The notes beneath the pieces were generated by a model. That model had not been told where the DNA came from and did no database searches. It was given only the letters and a program-made list of their open reading frames with translations. The translations under genes and the position numbers were made by a program. Source: Streptomyces sp. man185 (GTDB lineage: Bacteria; Actinomycetota; Actinomycetes; Streptomycetales; Streptomycetaceae). Taken from it: DNA of 35,048 nucleotides. Within the stretch, counting starts at the first letter, position 1. Each line of letters opens with the position of its first letter. Positions 24,858 to 32,454 of this stretch are shown here, piece by piece. The DNA lies in NCBI GenBank assembly GCA_002551355.1, contig NTHE01000075.1, forward strand, positions 1 to 35,048, written 5' to 3'.

Positions 24858-26003
24858 ATGAGTCATCGCCCACCGTCGGGCCTCGCCGCGGTGAGTGCCG
24901 CGCTGCTCGCCATGAGCCGGCACCTCGAAGTGGGCGACGTCCTGAAGACGATCGTCGCCTCCGCCCGCGAACTGCTCGACGCCCAGTACGCGGCCCTCGG
25001 CGTCCCGGACGACCACGGCGGCTTCGCCCAGTTCGTGGTCGACGGCGTCAGCGACGAACAGTGGAAGGCCATCGGCCCGCTGCCCCGCCAGCACGGCGTC
25101 CTCGCCGCGATGCTCCACCAGGCGAAGCCCGAACGCCTCGCGGACGTCCGCGAGGACCCCCGCTTCGGCGGCTGGCCCGACGCCCACCCCGACATGTCCG
25201 ACTTCCTCGGCCTGCCCGTCACGGACGGCGACGAGATCATCGGCGCGCTGTTCCTCGCCAACAAGATGTGCCCCAAGCCCGAGGGCGGCTGCGGCTTCAC
25301 CGCCGAGGACGAGGAACTGCTCTCGATCCTCGCCCAGCACGCCGCGATCGCCCTCACCAACGCCCGCCTCTACGAACGCAGCCGTGAGCTGACCATCGCC
25401 GAGGAACGCTCCCGCCTCGCCCACGAGCTGCACGACGCGGTCAGCCAGAAGCTGTTCTCGCTCCGCCTCACCGCGCAGGCCGCCACCGCCCTCGTCGACC
25501 GCGACCCCGCCCGCGCCAAGGGCGAGCTCCAGCAGGTCGCCGCCCTCGCCGCCGAAGCCGTCGACGAACTGCGGGCCGCCGTCGTGGAGCTGCGCCCCGC
25601 CGCCCTCGACGAGGACGGGCTGATCGCCACCCTCCGCACCCAGATCCAGGTCCTGGACCGGGCGCACACCGCCGACGTCGCCTTCGAGAGCTGCGGAGTG
25701 CGCGCGCTGCCCGCCGCCCAGGAGGAAGCGCTGCTCCGGGTCGCCCAGGAAGCCCTCCACAACGCCCTGCGCCACTCCGGGGCGGAGCGCGTGAGCGTCA
25801 CCCTGGCCCGGCGCGGCACGGCCACCGTCCTGCGCGTCACCGACGACGGGGACGGCTTCGACCCCACCGCCGTCCGGCGGGCGGGCCGCCACCTGGGCCT
25901 CGTCTCCATGCGCCACCGGGCGAACAGCGTCGGCGGCCGACTCACCGTTGCCTCGGAGCCCGGCAAGGGCGCCACGATCGAGATGGAGGTCCCCGGTGGC
26001 TGA
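24858..26003 (+). CDS. cytosolic GAF-domain sensor histidine kinase (NarL/DevS type)
   Basis: A 381-residue soluble kinase without membrane segments. A single GAF domain spans about 20-172, with Cys138, Cys145 and a DAHPDMSDFLGLPV segment. The HisKA_3 dimerisation domain has EERSRLAHELHDAVSQ with the likely phosphoaccepting His192. The HATPase domain (about 270-380) has EALHNALRHS, DDGDGFD and GLVSMRHRA. It should phosphorylate the response regulator encoded immediately downstream, which overlaps it by 8 bp. The signal is unknown; the GAF segment resembles that of haem-based mycobacterial DevS/DosT by eye only. Confidence 0.93.
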   Translation: MSHRPPSGLAAVSAALLAMSRHLEVGDVLKTIVASARELLDAQYAALGVPDDHGGFAQFVVDGVSDEQWKAIGPLPRQHGVLAAMLHQAKPERLADVREDPRFGGWPDAHPDMSDFLGLPVTDGDEIIGALFLANKMCPKPEGGCGFTAEDEELLSILAQHAAIALTNARLYERSRELTIAEERSRLAHELHDAVSQKLFSLRLTAQAATALVDRDPARAKGELQQVAALAAEAVDELRAAVVELRPAALDEDGLIATLRTQIQVLDRAHTADVAFESCGVRALPAAQEEALLRVAQEALHNALRHSGAERVSVTLARRGTATVLRVTDDGDGFDPTAVRRAGRHLGLVSMRHRANSVGGRLTVASEPGKGATIEMEVPGG

Positions 26004-26640
26004 CAAGATCATCAGGGTGCTGCTGGTCGACGACCATCAGGTGGTCCGCCGCGGACTGCGGACGTTCCTGGAGATCCAGGAGGACATAGAGGTCGTCGGC
26101 GAGGCGTCCGACGGCGCGGAGGGCGTGGCCCGGACCGAGGAGCTCCGCCCCGACGTCGTGCTGATGGACATCAAGATGCCCGGCACCGACGGCATCGAGG
26201 CGCTGCGTCTGCTCCGGGAGCTCGACAACCCCGCCAAGGTCCTCATCGTCACCAGCTTCACCGAACAGCGCACGGTGGTCCCCGCCCTGCGCGCCGGAGC
26301 CTCCGGTTACGTCTACAAGGACGTCGACCCGGACGCCCTGGCCGGCGCCATCCGCTCCGTCCACGCCGGACACGTCCTGCTCCAGCCGGAGGTCGCCGGA
26401 GCACTCCTCGCCCAGGACGACGCGGGCACCGGCACGGGCCGGGGGAGCACGCTCACCGAGCGGGAACGCGAGGTCCTCGGACTCATCGCGGACGGCCGTT
26501 CGAACCGGGAGATCGCCCGGGCGCTCGTCCTCTCCGAGAAGACGGTCAAGACGCATGTGTCGAACATCCTGATGAAGCTCGACCTGGCCGACCGGACCCA
26601 GGCGGCGCTGTGGGCGGTACGCCACGGAGCCGCGGGCTGA
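25996..26640 (+). CDS. NarL/LuxR family response regulator
   Basis: A 214-residue regulator. The receiver domain (about 5-120) has the acidic pair Asp12-Asp13, phosphorylation site Asp58 in VLMDIKMPG and Lys108 in YVYKD. The LuxR-type HTH (about 148-210) has LTEREREVLGLIADGRSNREI and SEKTVKTHVSNILMKL. The GTG at 25996 is chosen because GGAGG lies seven bases upstream and it overlaps the kinase gene by 8 bp, giving tight coupling. Targets are unknown; the chaplin gene just downstream and the GACCTA motif cluster upstream of the operon are candidates. Confidence 0.94.
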   Translation: MADKIIRVLLVDDHQVVRRGLRTFLEIQEDIEVVGEASDGAEGVARTEELRPDVVLMDIKMPGTDGIEALRLLRELDNPAKVLIVTSFTEQRTVVPALRAGASGYVYKDVDPDALAGAIRSVHAGHVLLQPEVAGALLAQDDAGTGTGRGSTLTEREREVLGLIADGRSNREIARALVLSEKTVKTHVSNILMKLDLADRTQAALWAVRHGAAG

Positions 26641-26785
26641 CGCCTCCGGGGCGACGGTTCCCGTCCGGACTGAGATTCATACTGTCGGGTGTATGTCACC
26701 CGTACGGCGCATCCTTCAGGGCCGCACGGCGTTCTCCAGGACGTGCTGCGGCAGCTTGCCGCAGTCTTTCTAGGAGGATCCTGAA

Positions 26786-27037
26786 GTGAAGAACCTGAAG
26801 AAGGCCGCCGCCGTCACCATGATCGCGGGCGGGCTCATCGCCGCCGGCGCCGGTGCCGCCTCCGCCACCGGCCACAGCGGAGCCGACGCCCACGGGGTGG
26901 CCGTCGGCTCCCCGGGCGTCGCCAGCGGCAACCTCGTGCAGGTGCCCGTAGCCGTCCCGGTGAACGTGGTCGGCAACACGGTCAACGTGGTGGGCCTGCT
27001 CAACCCGGCCTTCGGCAACCTCGGCCTGAACCACTGA
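26786..27037 (+). CDS. chpE: short chaplin without cysteines, ChpE-like
   Basis: An 83-residue secreted protein. The signal peptide is MKNLKKAAAVTMIAGGLIAA to about residue 28 (ASATG). The mature chaplin domain has HGVAVGSPGVASGNLVQVP, VAVPVNVVGNTVNVVGLLN and PAFGN. Chaplins assemble into amyloid-like surface layers that make aerial hyphae hydrophobic. Most short chaplins have two Cys in this domain; here both are absent (NVVGN and GNLGL), as described for ChpE of S. coelicolor. GTG start with AGGAGGA at 26772-26778. TACTGT at 26680 is a weak -10 candidate. A 13-bp hairpin follows. Confidence 0.93.
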   Translation: MKNLKKAAAVTMIAGGLIAAGAGAASATGHSGADAHGVAVGSPGVASGNLVQVPVAVPVNVVGNTVNVVGLLNPAFGNLGLNH

Positions 27038-27050
27038 CCCAGCCCTCCCA

Positions 27051-27097
27051 CGAAAGCCGGACGCCCCTCCACACCCCCAGGGACCGTCCGGCTTTCG
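27051..27097 (+). terminator. hairpin terminator after chpE
   Basis: Perfect 13-bp arms (27051-27063 and 27085-27097) around a 21-base loop, starting 13 bases after the chpE stop. The right arm ends in GCTTTCG, giving only a weak U stretch. Confidence 0.8.
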
Positions 27098-27109
27098 CCA
27101 CACCCACCC

Positions 27110-27213
27110 CCAGCTCGCCCGGCCGCCACTCCAGCTCGTCTGGGGCCCATCCCAGCCAGTCGGCGCCCACTCCAGCTCGCCCGGCGCCCACTCCAGCCCG
27201 TCCGGCTTTTGAG
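27110..27213. repeat. degenerate 20-21-bp tandem repeats
   Basis: CCAG-starting units such as CCAGCTCGCCCGGCGCCCACT begin at about 27110, 27131, 27152, 27172 and 27193, with spacings of 21, 21, 20 and 21. The units differ at several positions. The last one grades into the longer CCAGCCCGTCCGGCTTTTGAGG element. No coding sense is evident. Confidence 0.85.
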
Positions 27214-27290
27214 GACGGAACGCTCACGCCGGTACTCCCGCGCCGCAAGGGGCTCCCCGCCCGGGGCACCCAACCGAGCTCGCCCGGCGC

Positions 27291-27485
27291 CCACTCCAGC
27301 CCGTCCGGCGTTTGAGGACGGAACCGTGGCGCCGGGGCCCCCGCGCCAGAACAGGCCCCCGCCCGGGGCACCCACTCCAGCCCGTCCGGCTTTTGAGGAC
27401 GGAACCGTGGCGCCGGGGCCCCCGCGCCAGAACAGGCCCCCGCCCGGGGCACCCACCCCAGCCCGTCCGGCGCTTGAGGACAAAA
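27291..27485. repeat. 81-bp tandem repeat, two full copies plus a partial third
   Basis: Units start at 27291, 27372 and 27453 (period 81). Each begins CCACTCCAGCCCGTCCGGC and continues with TTGAGGACGGAA. The first two are almost identical; the third is cut at TTGAGGAC. A related, more diverged copy starts at 27188. Each unit can fold into CCGTCC/GGACGG and TGGCGC/GCGCCA hairpins. The core resembles an intergenic repeat I recall as common in Streptomyces. It lies between chpE and the convergent hypothetical gene. Confidence 0.93.
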
Positions 27486-27496
27486 GGCCCGCGGGC

Positions 27497-28288
27497 CTAC
27501 CGCCGAACCTCCCCTCCCTCCACATACGCGTTGTACGCCGCCACCAGCGCCCGCCGAGCCACCCGCTCCACCGGCCGCAACGCCTCACCCCGCGCCGCGA
27601 TCTCCGACGAGCTCACCGCACCGCCGTGCCCGTTCTCGTACGCCACCGAGACCAGCAGCCCCACCCGCTGCGCCATCTCCAGCACCCGCACCGCCCGCGG
27701 CGGATACCCGGGCGCCAGCACCTCGCGCCCCCGACTCCGCTCCGCCCGTGCCCGGTACGCGTCCACCGCCGCCTCCGCCACCGGCCCGGAACCGGCCACG
27801 TCCAGCCGCGACAGCACCGCCGTCGCATCCCGCAACGCCTCCGCCAGCTCCCGCTCCGCCTCGCCCAGCGACGGCACATCGGCCGGCGGTGCCTCCCGTA
27901 CCGGCAGCACCCGCCACACCACCTCGACGTGCAGATCCCCCTCCGGCCCCACTTCCGTCACCTCCGGCACCAGCCCGTACGGCACCCCGTACGCGACCAC
28001 CGCCTCCTCCGCCTCCAGCGCCCGCGCGTTGAAGTCCGGCGGACCGCTCAGCCCCAGCGGATGCCCCGGCACCGGCAGCGCGACCCGGAAACCGGTCGCC
28101 CCCAGACCCCTCAGCCGGCCGAGCGCCAGCGTGAGCCCGACCGGCCCCGCCTCACCCGGCAACCCCTCGACGCGGTGCACCGCGTCCTCCCCGACAATCG
28201 CGAGGGCCGCTTCGTCCGGCGAGACGAGTCCCGCCAGAAGCGCGTTTCCCCAAGCGGCCAACAACCCTGAACGTGGTTCGACAAGCAT
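27497..28288 (-). CDS. conserved hypothetical protein (263 residues)
   Basis: A cytoplasmic, Ala/Gly/Val-rich protein with no signal peptide or membrane helix. It starts MLVEPRSGLLAAWGNALLAG and includes LGLSGPPDFNARALEAEEAVV near 78 and a helical second half (EAERELAEALRDATAVLSRL, then YNAYVEGGEVRR at the end). Third-position GC is high throughout, so it is coding. I do not recognise a family with known function. TAGGCT lies six bases before the ATG on its strand with no Shine-Dalgarno, suggesting a leaderless mRNA. It points into the repeat array behind chpE. Confidence 0.8.
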   Translation of the reverse strand: MLVEPRSGLLAAWGNALLAGLVSPDEAALAIVGEDAVHRVEGLPGEAGPVGLTLALGRLRGLGATGFRVALPVPGHPLGLSGPPDFNARALEAEEAVVAYGVPYGLVPEVTEVGPEGDLHVEVVWRVLPVREAPPADVPSLGEAERELAEALRDATAVLSRLDVAGSGPVAEAAVDAYRARAERSRGREVLAPGYPPRAVRVLEMAQRVGLLVSVAYENGHGGAVSSSEIAARGEALRPVERVARRALVAAYNAYVEGGEVRR

Positions 28289-28294
28289 GCCGAC

Positions 28295-28300
28295 AGCCTA
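28295..28300 (-). promoter_or_regulatory. -10 box of a probable leaderless transcript
   Basis: On the minus strand TAGGCT (28300-28295) is separated from the ATG at 28288 by six bases. No Shine-Dalgarno is present and no -35 is obvious. Confidence 0.45.
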
Positions 28301-28432
28301 GGGAACGTCCGGGCAGAGCCCGGGGTGCGGACCTCACGCCCGAACCACTCGCGCGGTGGCGTAGGTTTTCCCTGGGAGCCGTGCCCACCGGCACGCGACG
28401 ATCGACGAGACTGCTTGGGGAGACAACGCGCC

Positions 28433-29230
28433 ATGAGCGATGTGCTGGAGCTGGTGGACGTATCCGTGGTCCGGGACGGACGCGCTCTGGTGGACGACGT
28501 CTCCTGGTCGGTCAAGGAGGGGGAGCGCTGGGTCATCCTGGGCCCCAACGGCGCCGGCAAGACGACCCTCCTCAACCTCGCCTCCAGCTACCTCTTCCCG
28601 AGCAGGGGAACGGCCACGATCCTCGGCGAACAGCTCGGCGGCGTCGGCACCGACGTCTTCGAGCTCCGCCCCCGCATCGGCATGGCGGGCGTCGCGATGG
28701 CCGACAAGCTGCCCAAGCGCCAGACGGTGCTGCAGACGGTCCTCACCGCCGCGTACGGCATGACCGCCACCTGGCACGAGAACTACGAAGCCGTCGACGA
28801 GGAGCGCGCCCGCGCCTTCCTCGACCGCCTCGGCATGACCGAGTACCTGGACCGCAAGTTCGGCACGCTCTCCGAAGGAGAGCGCAAGCGCACGCTCATC
28901 GCCCGCGCCATGATGACCGACCCCGAACTGCTGCTCCTGGACGAGCCCGCCGCCGGACTCGACCTCGGTGGGCGCGAGGACCTCGTCCGCCGCCTCGGCC
29001 GCCTGGCCCGCGACCCGCTCGCCCCCTCCATGATCATGGTCACCCACCATGTCGAGGAGATCGCGCCCGGGTTCACCCACGTCCTCATGATCCGCCAGGG
29101 CAAGATCCTCGCCGCCGGCCCCATGGAGACCGAGCTCAGCTCCCGCAACCTCTCCCTCTGCTTCGGCCTCCCGCTCATCGTCGAGCACACCGGCGACCGC
29201 TACACCGCCCACGGCCTCCCGCTCTCCTGA
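28433..29230 (+). CDS. stand-alone ABC transporter ATP-binding protein
   Basis: A 265-residue ATPase. Walker A is GPNGAGKTT (37-45), the signature is LSEGE (145-149) rather than LSGGQ, Walker B is LLLLDEP (165-171), and the switch His lies in MVTHHVEE. The ERWVILGPNG start and the SEGERKR signature are typical of the YlmA/ModF-like soluble group. No permease gene is adjacent, so it may serve a distant permease or a non-transport role. ATG follows TTGGGGAGAC. TAGGTT at 28362-28367 is a possible -10. Confidence 0.9.
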   Translation: MSDVLELVDVSVVRDGRALVDDVSWSVKEGERWVILGPNGAGKTTLLNLASSYLFPSRGTATILGEQLGGVGTDVFELRPRIGMAGVAMADKLPKRQTVLQTVLTAAYGMTATWHENYEAVDEERARAFLDRLGMTEYLDRKFGTLSEGERKRTLIARAMMTDPELLLLDEPAAGLDLGGREDLVRRLGRLARDPLAPSMIMVTHHVEEIAPGFTHVLMIRQGKILAAGPMETELSSRNLSLCFGLPLIVEHTGDRYTAHGLPLS

Positions 29231-29328
29231 CCGACCGCAGCCGCCGCGACAGGCCCCTCGCACCCCGATCGGCAGGACCATCTCACCCCGATCGGCGGGC
29301 TGCTCCCCGCAGTTGACCCCCGTGCGCC

Positions 29329-29358
29329 CTGTCGGTGACGCACCGACAGTCCTACGAT
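29329..29358 (+). promoter_or_regulatory. inverted repeat plus -10 box before the NfeD-like gene
   Basis: CTGTCGGT (29329-29336) and ACCGACAG (29342-29349) form an 8-bp hairpin or operator with a 5-base spacer. TACGAT (29353-29358) follows at once and is six bases before the GTG at 29365. The arrangement fits a leaderless promoter with an operator in the -35 region, or a terminator for the ABC gene directly before the next promoter. Confidence 0.45.
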
Positions 29359-29364
29359 GACCAT

Positions 29365-29793
29365 GTGGACATCGACGCATGGGTGTGGTGGCTGATCGGC
29401 GCGGTGGGACTGGGTATCCCCCTCGTCCTGACCGCGATGCCCGAATTCGGTATGTTCGCCGTCGGGGCGGTGGCCGCATCGGCCGTCGCCGCCCTGGGCG
29501 GTGGAATCGTCGCCCAGGTAATGGTCTTCGTCCTGGTCTCGGTCGCACTGATCGCCGTCGTGCGCCCGATCGCCGCCAGACACCGGGCCGGACAGACCGG
29601 GCAGGCCAGCGGCATCGACGCCCTGAAGGGACGTCAGGCGGCCGTGCTGGAGCGGGTGTCGGCCGACGGGGGCCGCATCAAGCTCGCCGGAGAGGTCTGG
29701 TCGGCCCGCTCCTACGACGCCGACCAGGTCTTCGAGCCCGGCACCCAGGTCGATGTCATCGAGATCGACGGAGCGACGGCCGTCGTCATGTGA
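29365..29793 (+). CDS. NfeD-like membrane protein
   Basis: A 142-residue protein with three or four hydrophobic segments in residues 5-70 and a C-terminal OB-fold-type NfeD domain (about 80-142: LKGRQAAVLERVSADGGRIKLAGEVWSARS to VIEIDGATAVV). Short NfeD proteins are known partners of SPFH/stomatin proteins, and an SPFH gene follows 162 bases downstream, the classic pairing. The GTG at 29365 is chosen because TACGAT sits six bases upstream and the protein begins directly with a membrane segment; no Shine-Dalgarno is visible, so the mRNA may be leaderless. Confidence 0.9.
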   Translation: MDIDAWVWWLIGAVGLGIPLVLTAMPEFGMFAVGAVAASAVAALGGGIVAQVMVFVLVSVALIAVVRPIAARHRAGQTGQASGIDALKGRQAAVLERVSADGGRIKLAGEVWSARSYDADQVFEPGTQVDVIEIDGATAVVM

Positions 29794-29955
29794 CCGAAGC
29801 GTGCACGGGGCGGGCCCAGGTCTGCCAGACTCGAAGTCGATCATGTCGATCATCAGGCGAACCCGGCCCGGCTCACACTCGCCGACCACCGGCCGCACCT
29901 GGACCGACCCCGATCACCGCGATCCACCGGCCAACCGAAGGGCACGAGAGACACG

Positions 29956-30942
29956 ATGCAACCGATCATCATCGTTCTGATCATTCTGGTGGTGCTCGTC
30001 TTCATCGCCCTGATCAAGACGATTCAGGTCATTCCGCAGGCCAGCGCAGCCATCGTCGAGCGCTTCGGCCGCTACACCCGCACCCTGAACGCGGGCCTGA
30101 ACATCGTCGTCCCGTTCATCGACTCGATCCGCAACCGGATCGACCTCCGTGAACAGGTCGTGCCCTTCCCGCCGCAGCCGGTGATCACCCAGGACAACCT
30201 GGTCGTCAACATCGACACCGTCATCTACTACCAGGTGACCGACGCCCGCGCCGCGACCTACGAAGTCGCCAGCTACATCCAGGCGATCGAGCAGCTCACC
30301 GTCACCACCCTCCGCAACATCATCGGTGGCATGGACCTGGAGCGGACCCTCACCTCTCGCGAGGAGATCAACGCCGCCCTGCGCGGAGTCCTCGACGAGG
30401 CGACCGGCAAGTGGGGCATCCGCGTCAACCGCGTCGAACTCAAGGCGATCGAGCCGCCCACCTCCATCCAGGACTCGATGGAGAAGCAGATGCGCGCCGA
30501 CCGCGACAAGCGCGCCGCGATCCTCACCGCCGAGGGCATCCGGCAGTCCCAGATCCTCACCGCCGAGGGCGAGAAGCAGTCCGCGATCCTGCGCGCCGAG
30601 GGTGAGGCCAAGGCCGCCGCCCTGCGCGCCGAGGGCGAAGCCCAGGCCGTCCGCACGGTCTTCGAGGCCATCCACGCCGGAGACCCGGACCAGAAGCTCC
30701 TCTCGTACCAGTATCTCCAGATGCTCCCGAAGATCGCTGAGGGCGACGCCAACAAGCTCTGGATCGTGCCCAGCGAGATCGGGGACGCCCTGAAGGGCCT
30801 CAGCGGAGCCTTCGGGAACCTCGGCGGCGGCATGCCCGGCTTCAACACCGGCGGCGACGGCGGGAACGGCAACGGCGGGGGCGCCAAGGGCGGCATCCCG
30901 GCCCCCGCGGTGGAACGACGCGAGGAGCCCCCGGTCTCCTGA
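29956..30942 (+). CDS. SPFH (band 7/stomatin) membrane protein
   Basis: A 328-residue protein. One N-terminal membrane helix (3-20) is followed by the band-7 domain (about 25-175: AAIVERFGRYTRTLNAGLNI and PPQPVITQDNLVVNIDTVIYYQV). Residues 189-232 hold four 11-residue repeats of the type ILTAEGxxQSA/ALRAEGEAxA, forming a coiled coil used for oligomerisation. The C-terminus is Gly/Asn-rich and disordered. Such proteins form large membrane assemblies that organise microdomains or regulate membrane proteases. The 162-bp gap from the NfeD gene contains a tandem 9-bp repeat (GTCGATCAT, 29836-29853). Partner: the NfeD-like protein. Confidence 0.93.
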   Translation: MQPIIIVLIILVVLVFIALIKTIQVIPQASAAIVERFGRYTRTLNAGLNIVVPFIDSIRNRIDLREQVVPFPPQPVITQDNLVVNIDTVIYYQVTDARAATYEVASYIQAIEQLTVTTLRNIIGGMDLERTLTSREEINAALRGVLDEATGKWGIRVNRVELKAIEPPTSIQDSMEKQMRADRDKRAAILTAEGIRQSQILTAEGEKQSAILRAEGEAKAAALRAEGEAQAVRTVFEAIHAGDPDQKLLSYQYLQMLPKIAEGDANKLWIVPSEIGDALKGLSGAFGNLGGGMPGFNTGGDGGNGNGGGAKGGIPAPAVERREEPPVS

Positions 30943-31026
30943 CCCGGAAGCCCCTTCGTGCATGATCAGTGAGGCCCCTCGACCTTCATGGCGGGGAGGC
31001 GTCACTGACCACCGAAGGAGATGGCG

Positions 31027-31794
31027 TTGTCCATCTGGGAAATACTCGCCGTCTTCGCGGCCGGCGTCGGAGCGGGCACGATCAACACGATCGTCGGCTC
31101 GGGCACCCTGATCACCTTCCCCGTCCTGCTCGCCACCGGCCTCCCCCCGGTCACCGCGACGGTCTCCAACGCGCTGGGCCTCATCCCCGGCTCCATCAGC
31201 GGGGCCATCGGCTACCGCAAGGAACTGGCCGGCCAGCGCCGCCGGATCATCAGGCTGGGCATCGGAGCCGCCATCGGCGGCCTCACCGGAGCCACGCTCC
31301 TGCTCGCCCTGCCCCCCACGGCCTTCGAGACGATCGTCCCGGTCCTGGTCGCCCTGGCACTCGTCCTGGTGATCCTGCAACCACGCATCAGCAAAGCCGT
31401 CCAGCGCCGCCGCGAACACACCGGCACCGAGGCCCGCACCGACGGCGGCCCGCTCCTGTTCGTCGGCCTGATGCTCGCCAGCGTCTACGGCGGCTACTTC
31501 ACCGCCGCCCAGGGGATCATCTACCTCTCCCTCATGGGCATGCTGCTCGACGACACCATGCAGCGCCTCAACGCCGTCAAGAACGTCCTGGCCGCCATCG
31601 TCAACAGCATCGCCGCGCTGTTCTTCCTCTTCGTCGCCCACTTCGACTGGACGGCCGTCGTCCTCATCGCGGTCGGCTCCGCCATCGGCGGGCAGATCGG
31701 AGCCAAGGTCGGCCGCCGCCTCAGCCCCACCGTCCTGCGCGCCCTCATCGTGGCCGTCGGCACCGCGGCCATCGTCCAGCTGCTGCTCCGCTGA
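31027..31794 (+). CDS. TSUP (TauE/SafE) family membrane transporter
   Basis: A 255-residue protein with about eight helices. IWEILAVFAAGVGAGTINTI and VGSGTLITFPVLLATGLPPV at the N-terminus and SVYGGYFTAAQGIIYLSLMG in the second half are the paired TSUP repeats. Family members export or import sulfite, sulfonates or related anions; the substrate here is unknown. I place the start at the TTG at 31027, because AAGGAG ends at 31020, leaving six bases; the ATG at 31021 would have no spacing. Alternative start 31021 adds only two residues. It converges on the HNH gene. Confidence 0.9.
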   Translation: MSIWEILAVFAAGVGAGTINTIVGSGTLITFPVLLATGLPPVTATVSNALGLIPGSISGAIGYRKELAGQRRRIIRLGIGAAIGGLTGATLLLALPPTAFETIVPVLVALALVLVILQPRISKAVQRRREHTGTEARTDGGPLLFVGLMLASVYGGYFTAAQGIIYLSLMGMLLDDTMQRLNAVKNVLAAIVNSIAALFFLFVAHFDWTAVVLIAVGSAIGGQIGAKVGRRLSPTVLRALIVAVGTAAIVQLLLR

Positions 31795-31799
31795 CACAC

Positions 31800-31831
31800 G
31801 TGGGCCCGCCTCCTCCCAGGGACGGGCCCAC
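31800..31831. terminator. hairpin between convergent TSUP and HNH genes
   Basis: Arms GTGGGCCCG (31800-31808) and CGGGCCCAC (31823-31831) are perfect 9-bp reverse complements with a 14-base loop. No U tract. Confidence 0.7.
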
Positions 31832-31856
31832 CATTACGTCACCAGGCGTACGCCGA

Positions 31857-32366
31857 CTACGCCGCCGCCGCCCGGTCCAGCCACTCGGGCAGCGCCGAGC
31901 GGTCGCCGGCTCCCATCGCCAGCAGCATCGCCTCGGCGGGGGAGGGCACGAACGGCTGTTTCAGCAGCGGCATCCCCGCCTGCTCCGGTGTCCGGGCCGC
32001 TTTGCGGTGGTTGTCCTCGGCGCAGGAGGCGACCGTGTTCAGCCAGGTGTCCTGCCCGCCCTGGGCACGCGGCACCACGTGGTCGACGGTGGACGCCCGC
32101 CGCCCGCAGTACGCGCACCGGTGTTGGTCCCGTATCAGCACGCCCCTCCTGGACCACGGAGCCTGTCTTCGGAACGGCACCCGTACGTACCGGCAGAGCC
32201 TGATCACCCGGGGCGCCGGAATGTCCACGGCGGCACCACGCATACGGAGCTCGGGATGCGACTGCTCGACGACGGCCTTGTCCGTCAGGATCAGGACCAC
32301 CGCACGGTTGAGCGTCACTGTCGACAGCGGCTCGAAGCTCGCGTTGAGAACCAGCGTGTCACGCAT
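31857..32366 (-). CDS. HNH endonuclease family protein
   Basis: A 169-residue protein. The N-terminal part (MRDTLVLNASFEPLSTVTLN) is conserved in a widespread actinobacterial HNH group. The zinc-bound HNH core is RCAYCGRR (Cys84, Cys87), TVDHVVPRAQGG (Asp95, His96), WLNTVASC (Asn110, Cys115) and DNHRK (Asn119, His120), so the nuclease motif is complete. Its cellular role is not established; it is chromosomal core, not a phage remnant. The ATG at 32366 is chosen with GGGAGG about nine bases upstream. Confidence 0.9.
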   Translation of the reverse strand: MRDTLVLNASFEPLSTVTLNRAVVLILTDKAVVEQSHPELRMRGAAVDIPAPRVIRLCRYVRVPFRRQAPWSRRGVLIRDQHRCAYCGRRASTVDHVVPRAQGGQDTWLNTVASCAEDNHRKAARTPEQAGMPLLKQPFVPSPAEAMLLAMGAGDRSALPEWLDRAAAA

Positions 32367-32454
32367 CCTGCCCACCTCCCGTGTGCCGCCCGCCCCCTGG
32401 CAGGCCCGGATCAACTCTGGCTGGGCAGGCCGCGATGGACAACGCAATAAAAAA

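Noticed and set aside
26641..26785. BldN-type promoter for the chaplin gene
   Set aside because: I could not place a reliable consensus pair; only a weak TACTGT box is visible.
27209..28301. Long plus-strand frames with Pro/Arg-rich repeats across 27.2-28.3 kb
   Set aside because: They are shadows of the 81-bp repeat (a multiple of three, so open in several frames) and of the minus-strand hypothetical gene.
31857..32366. HNH protein as part of a phage or restriction system
   Set aside because: No integrase, methylase, terminase or att-like repeat nearby, base composition is normal, and this HNH type is common in actinobacterial core genomes.
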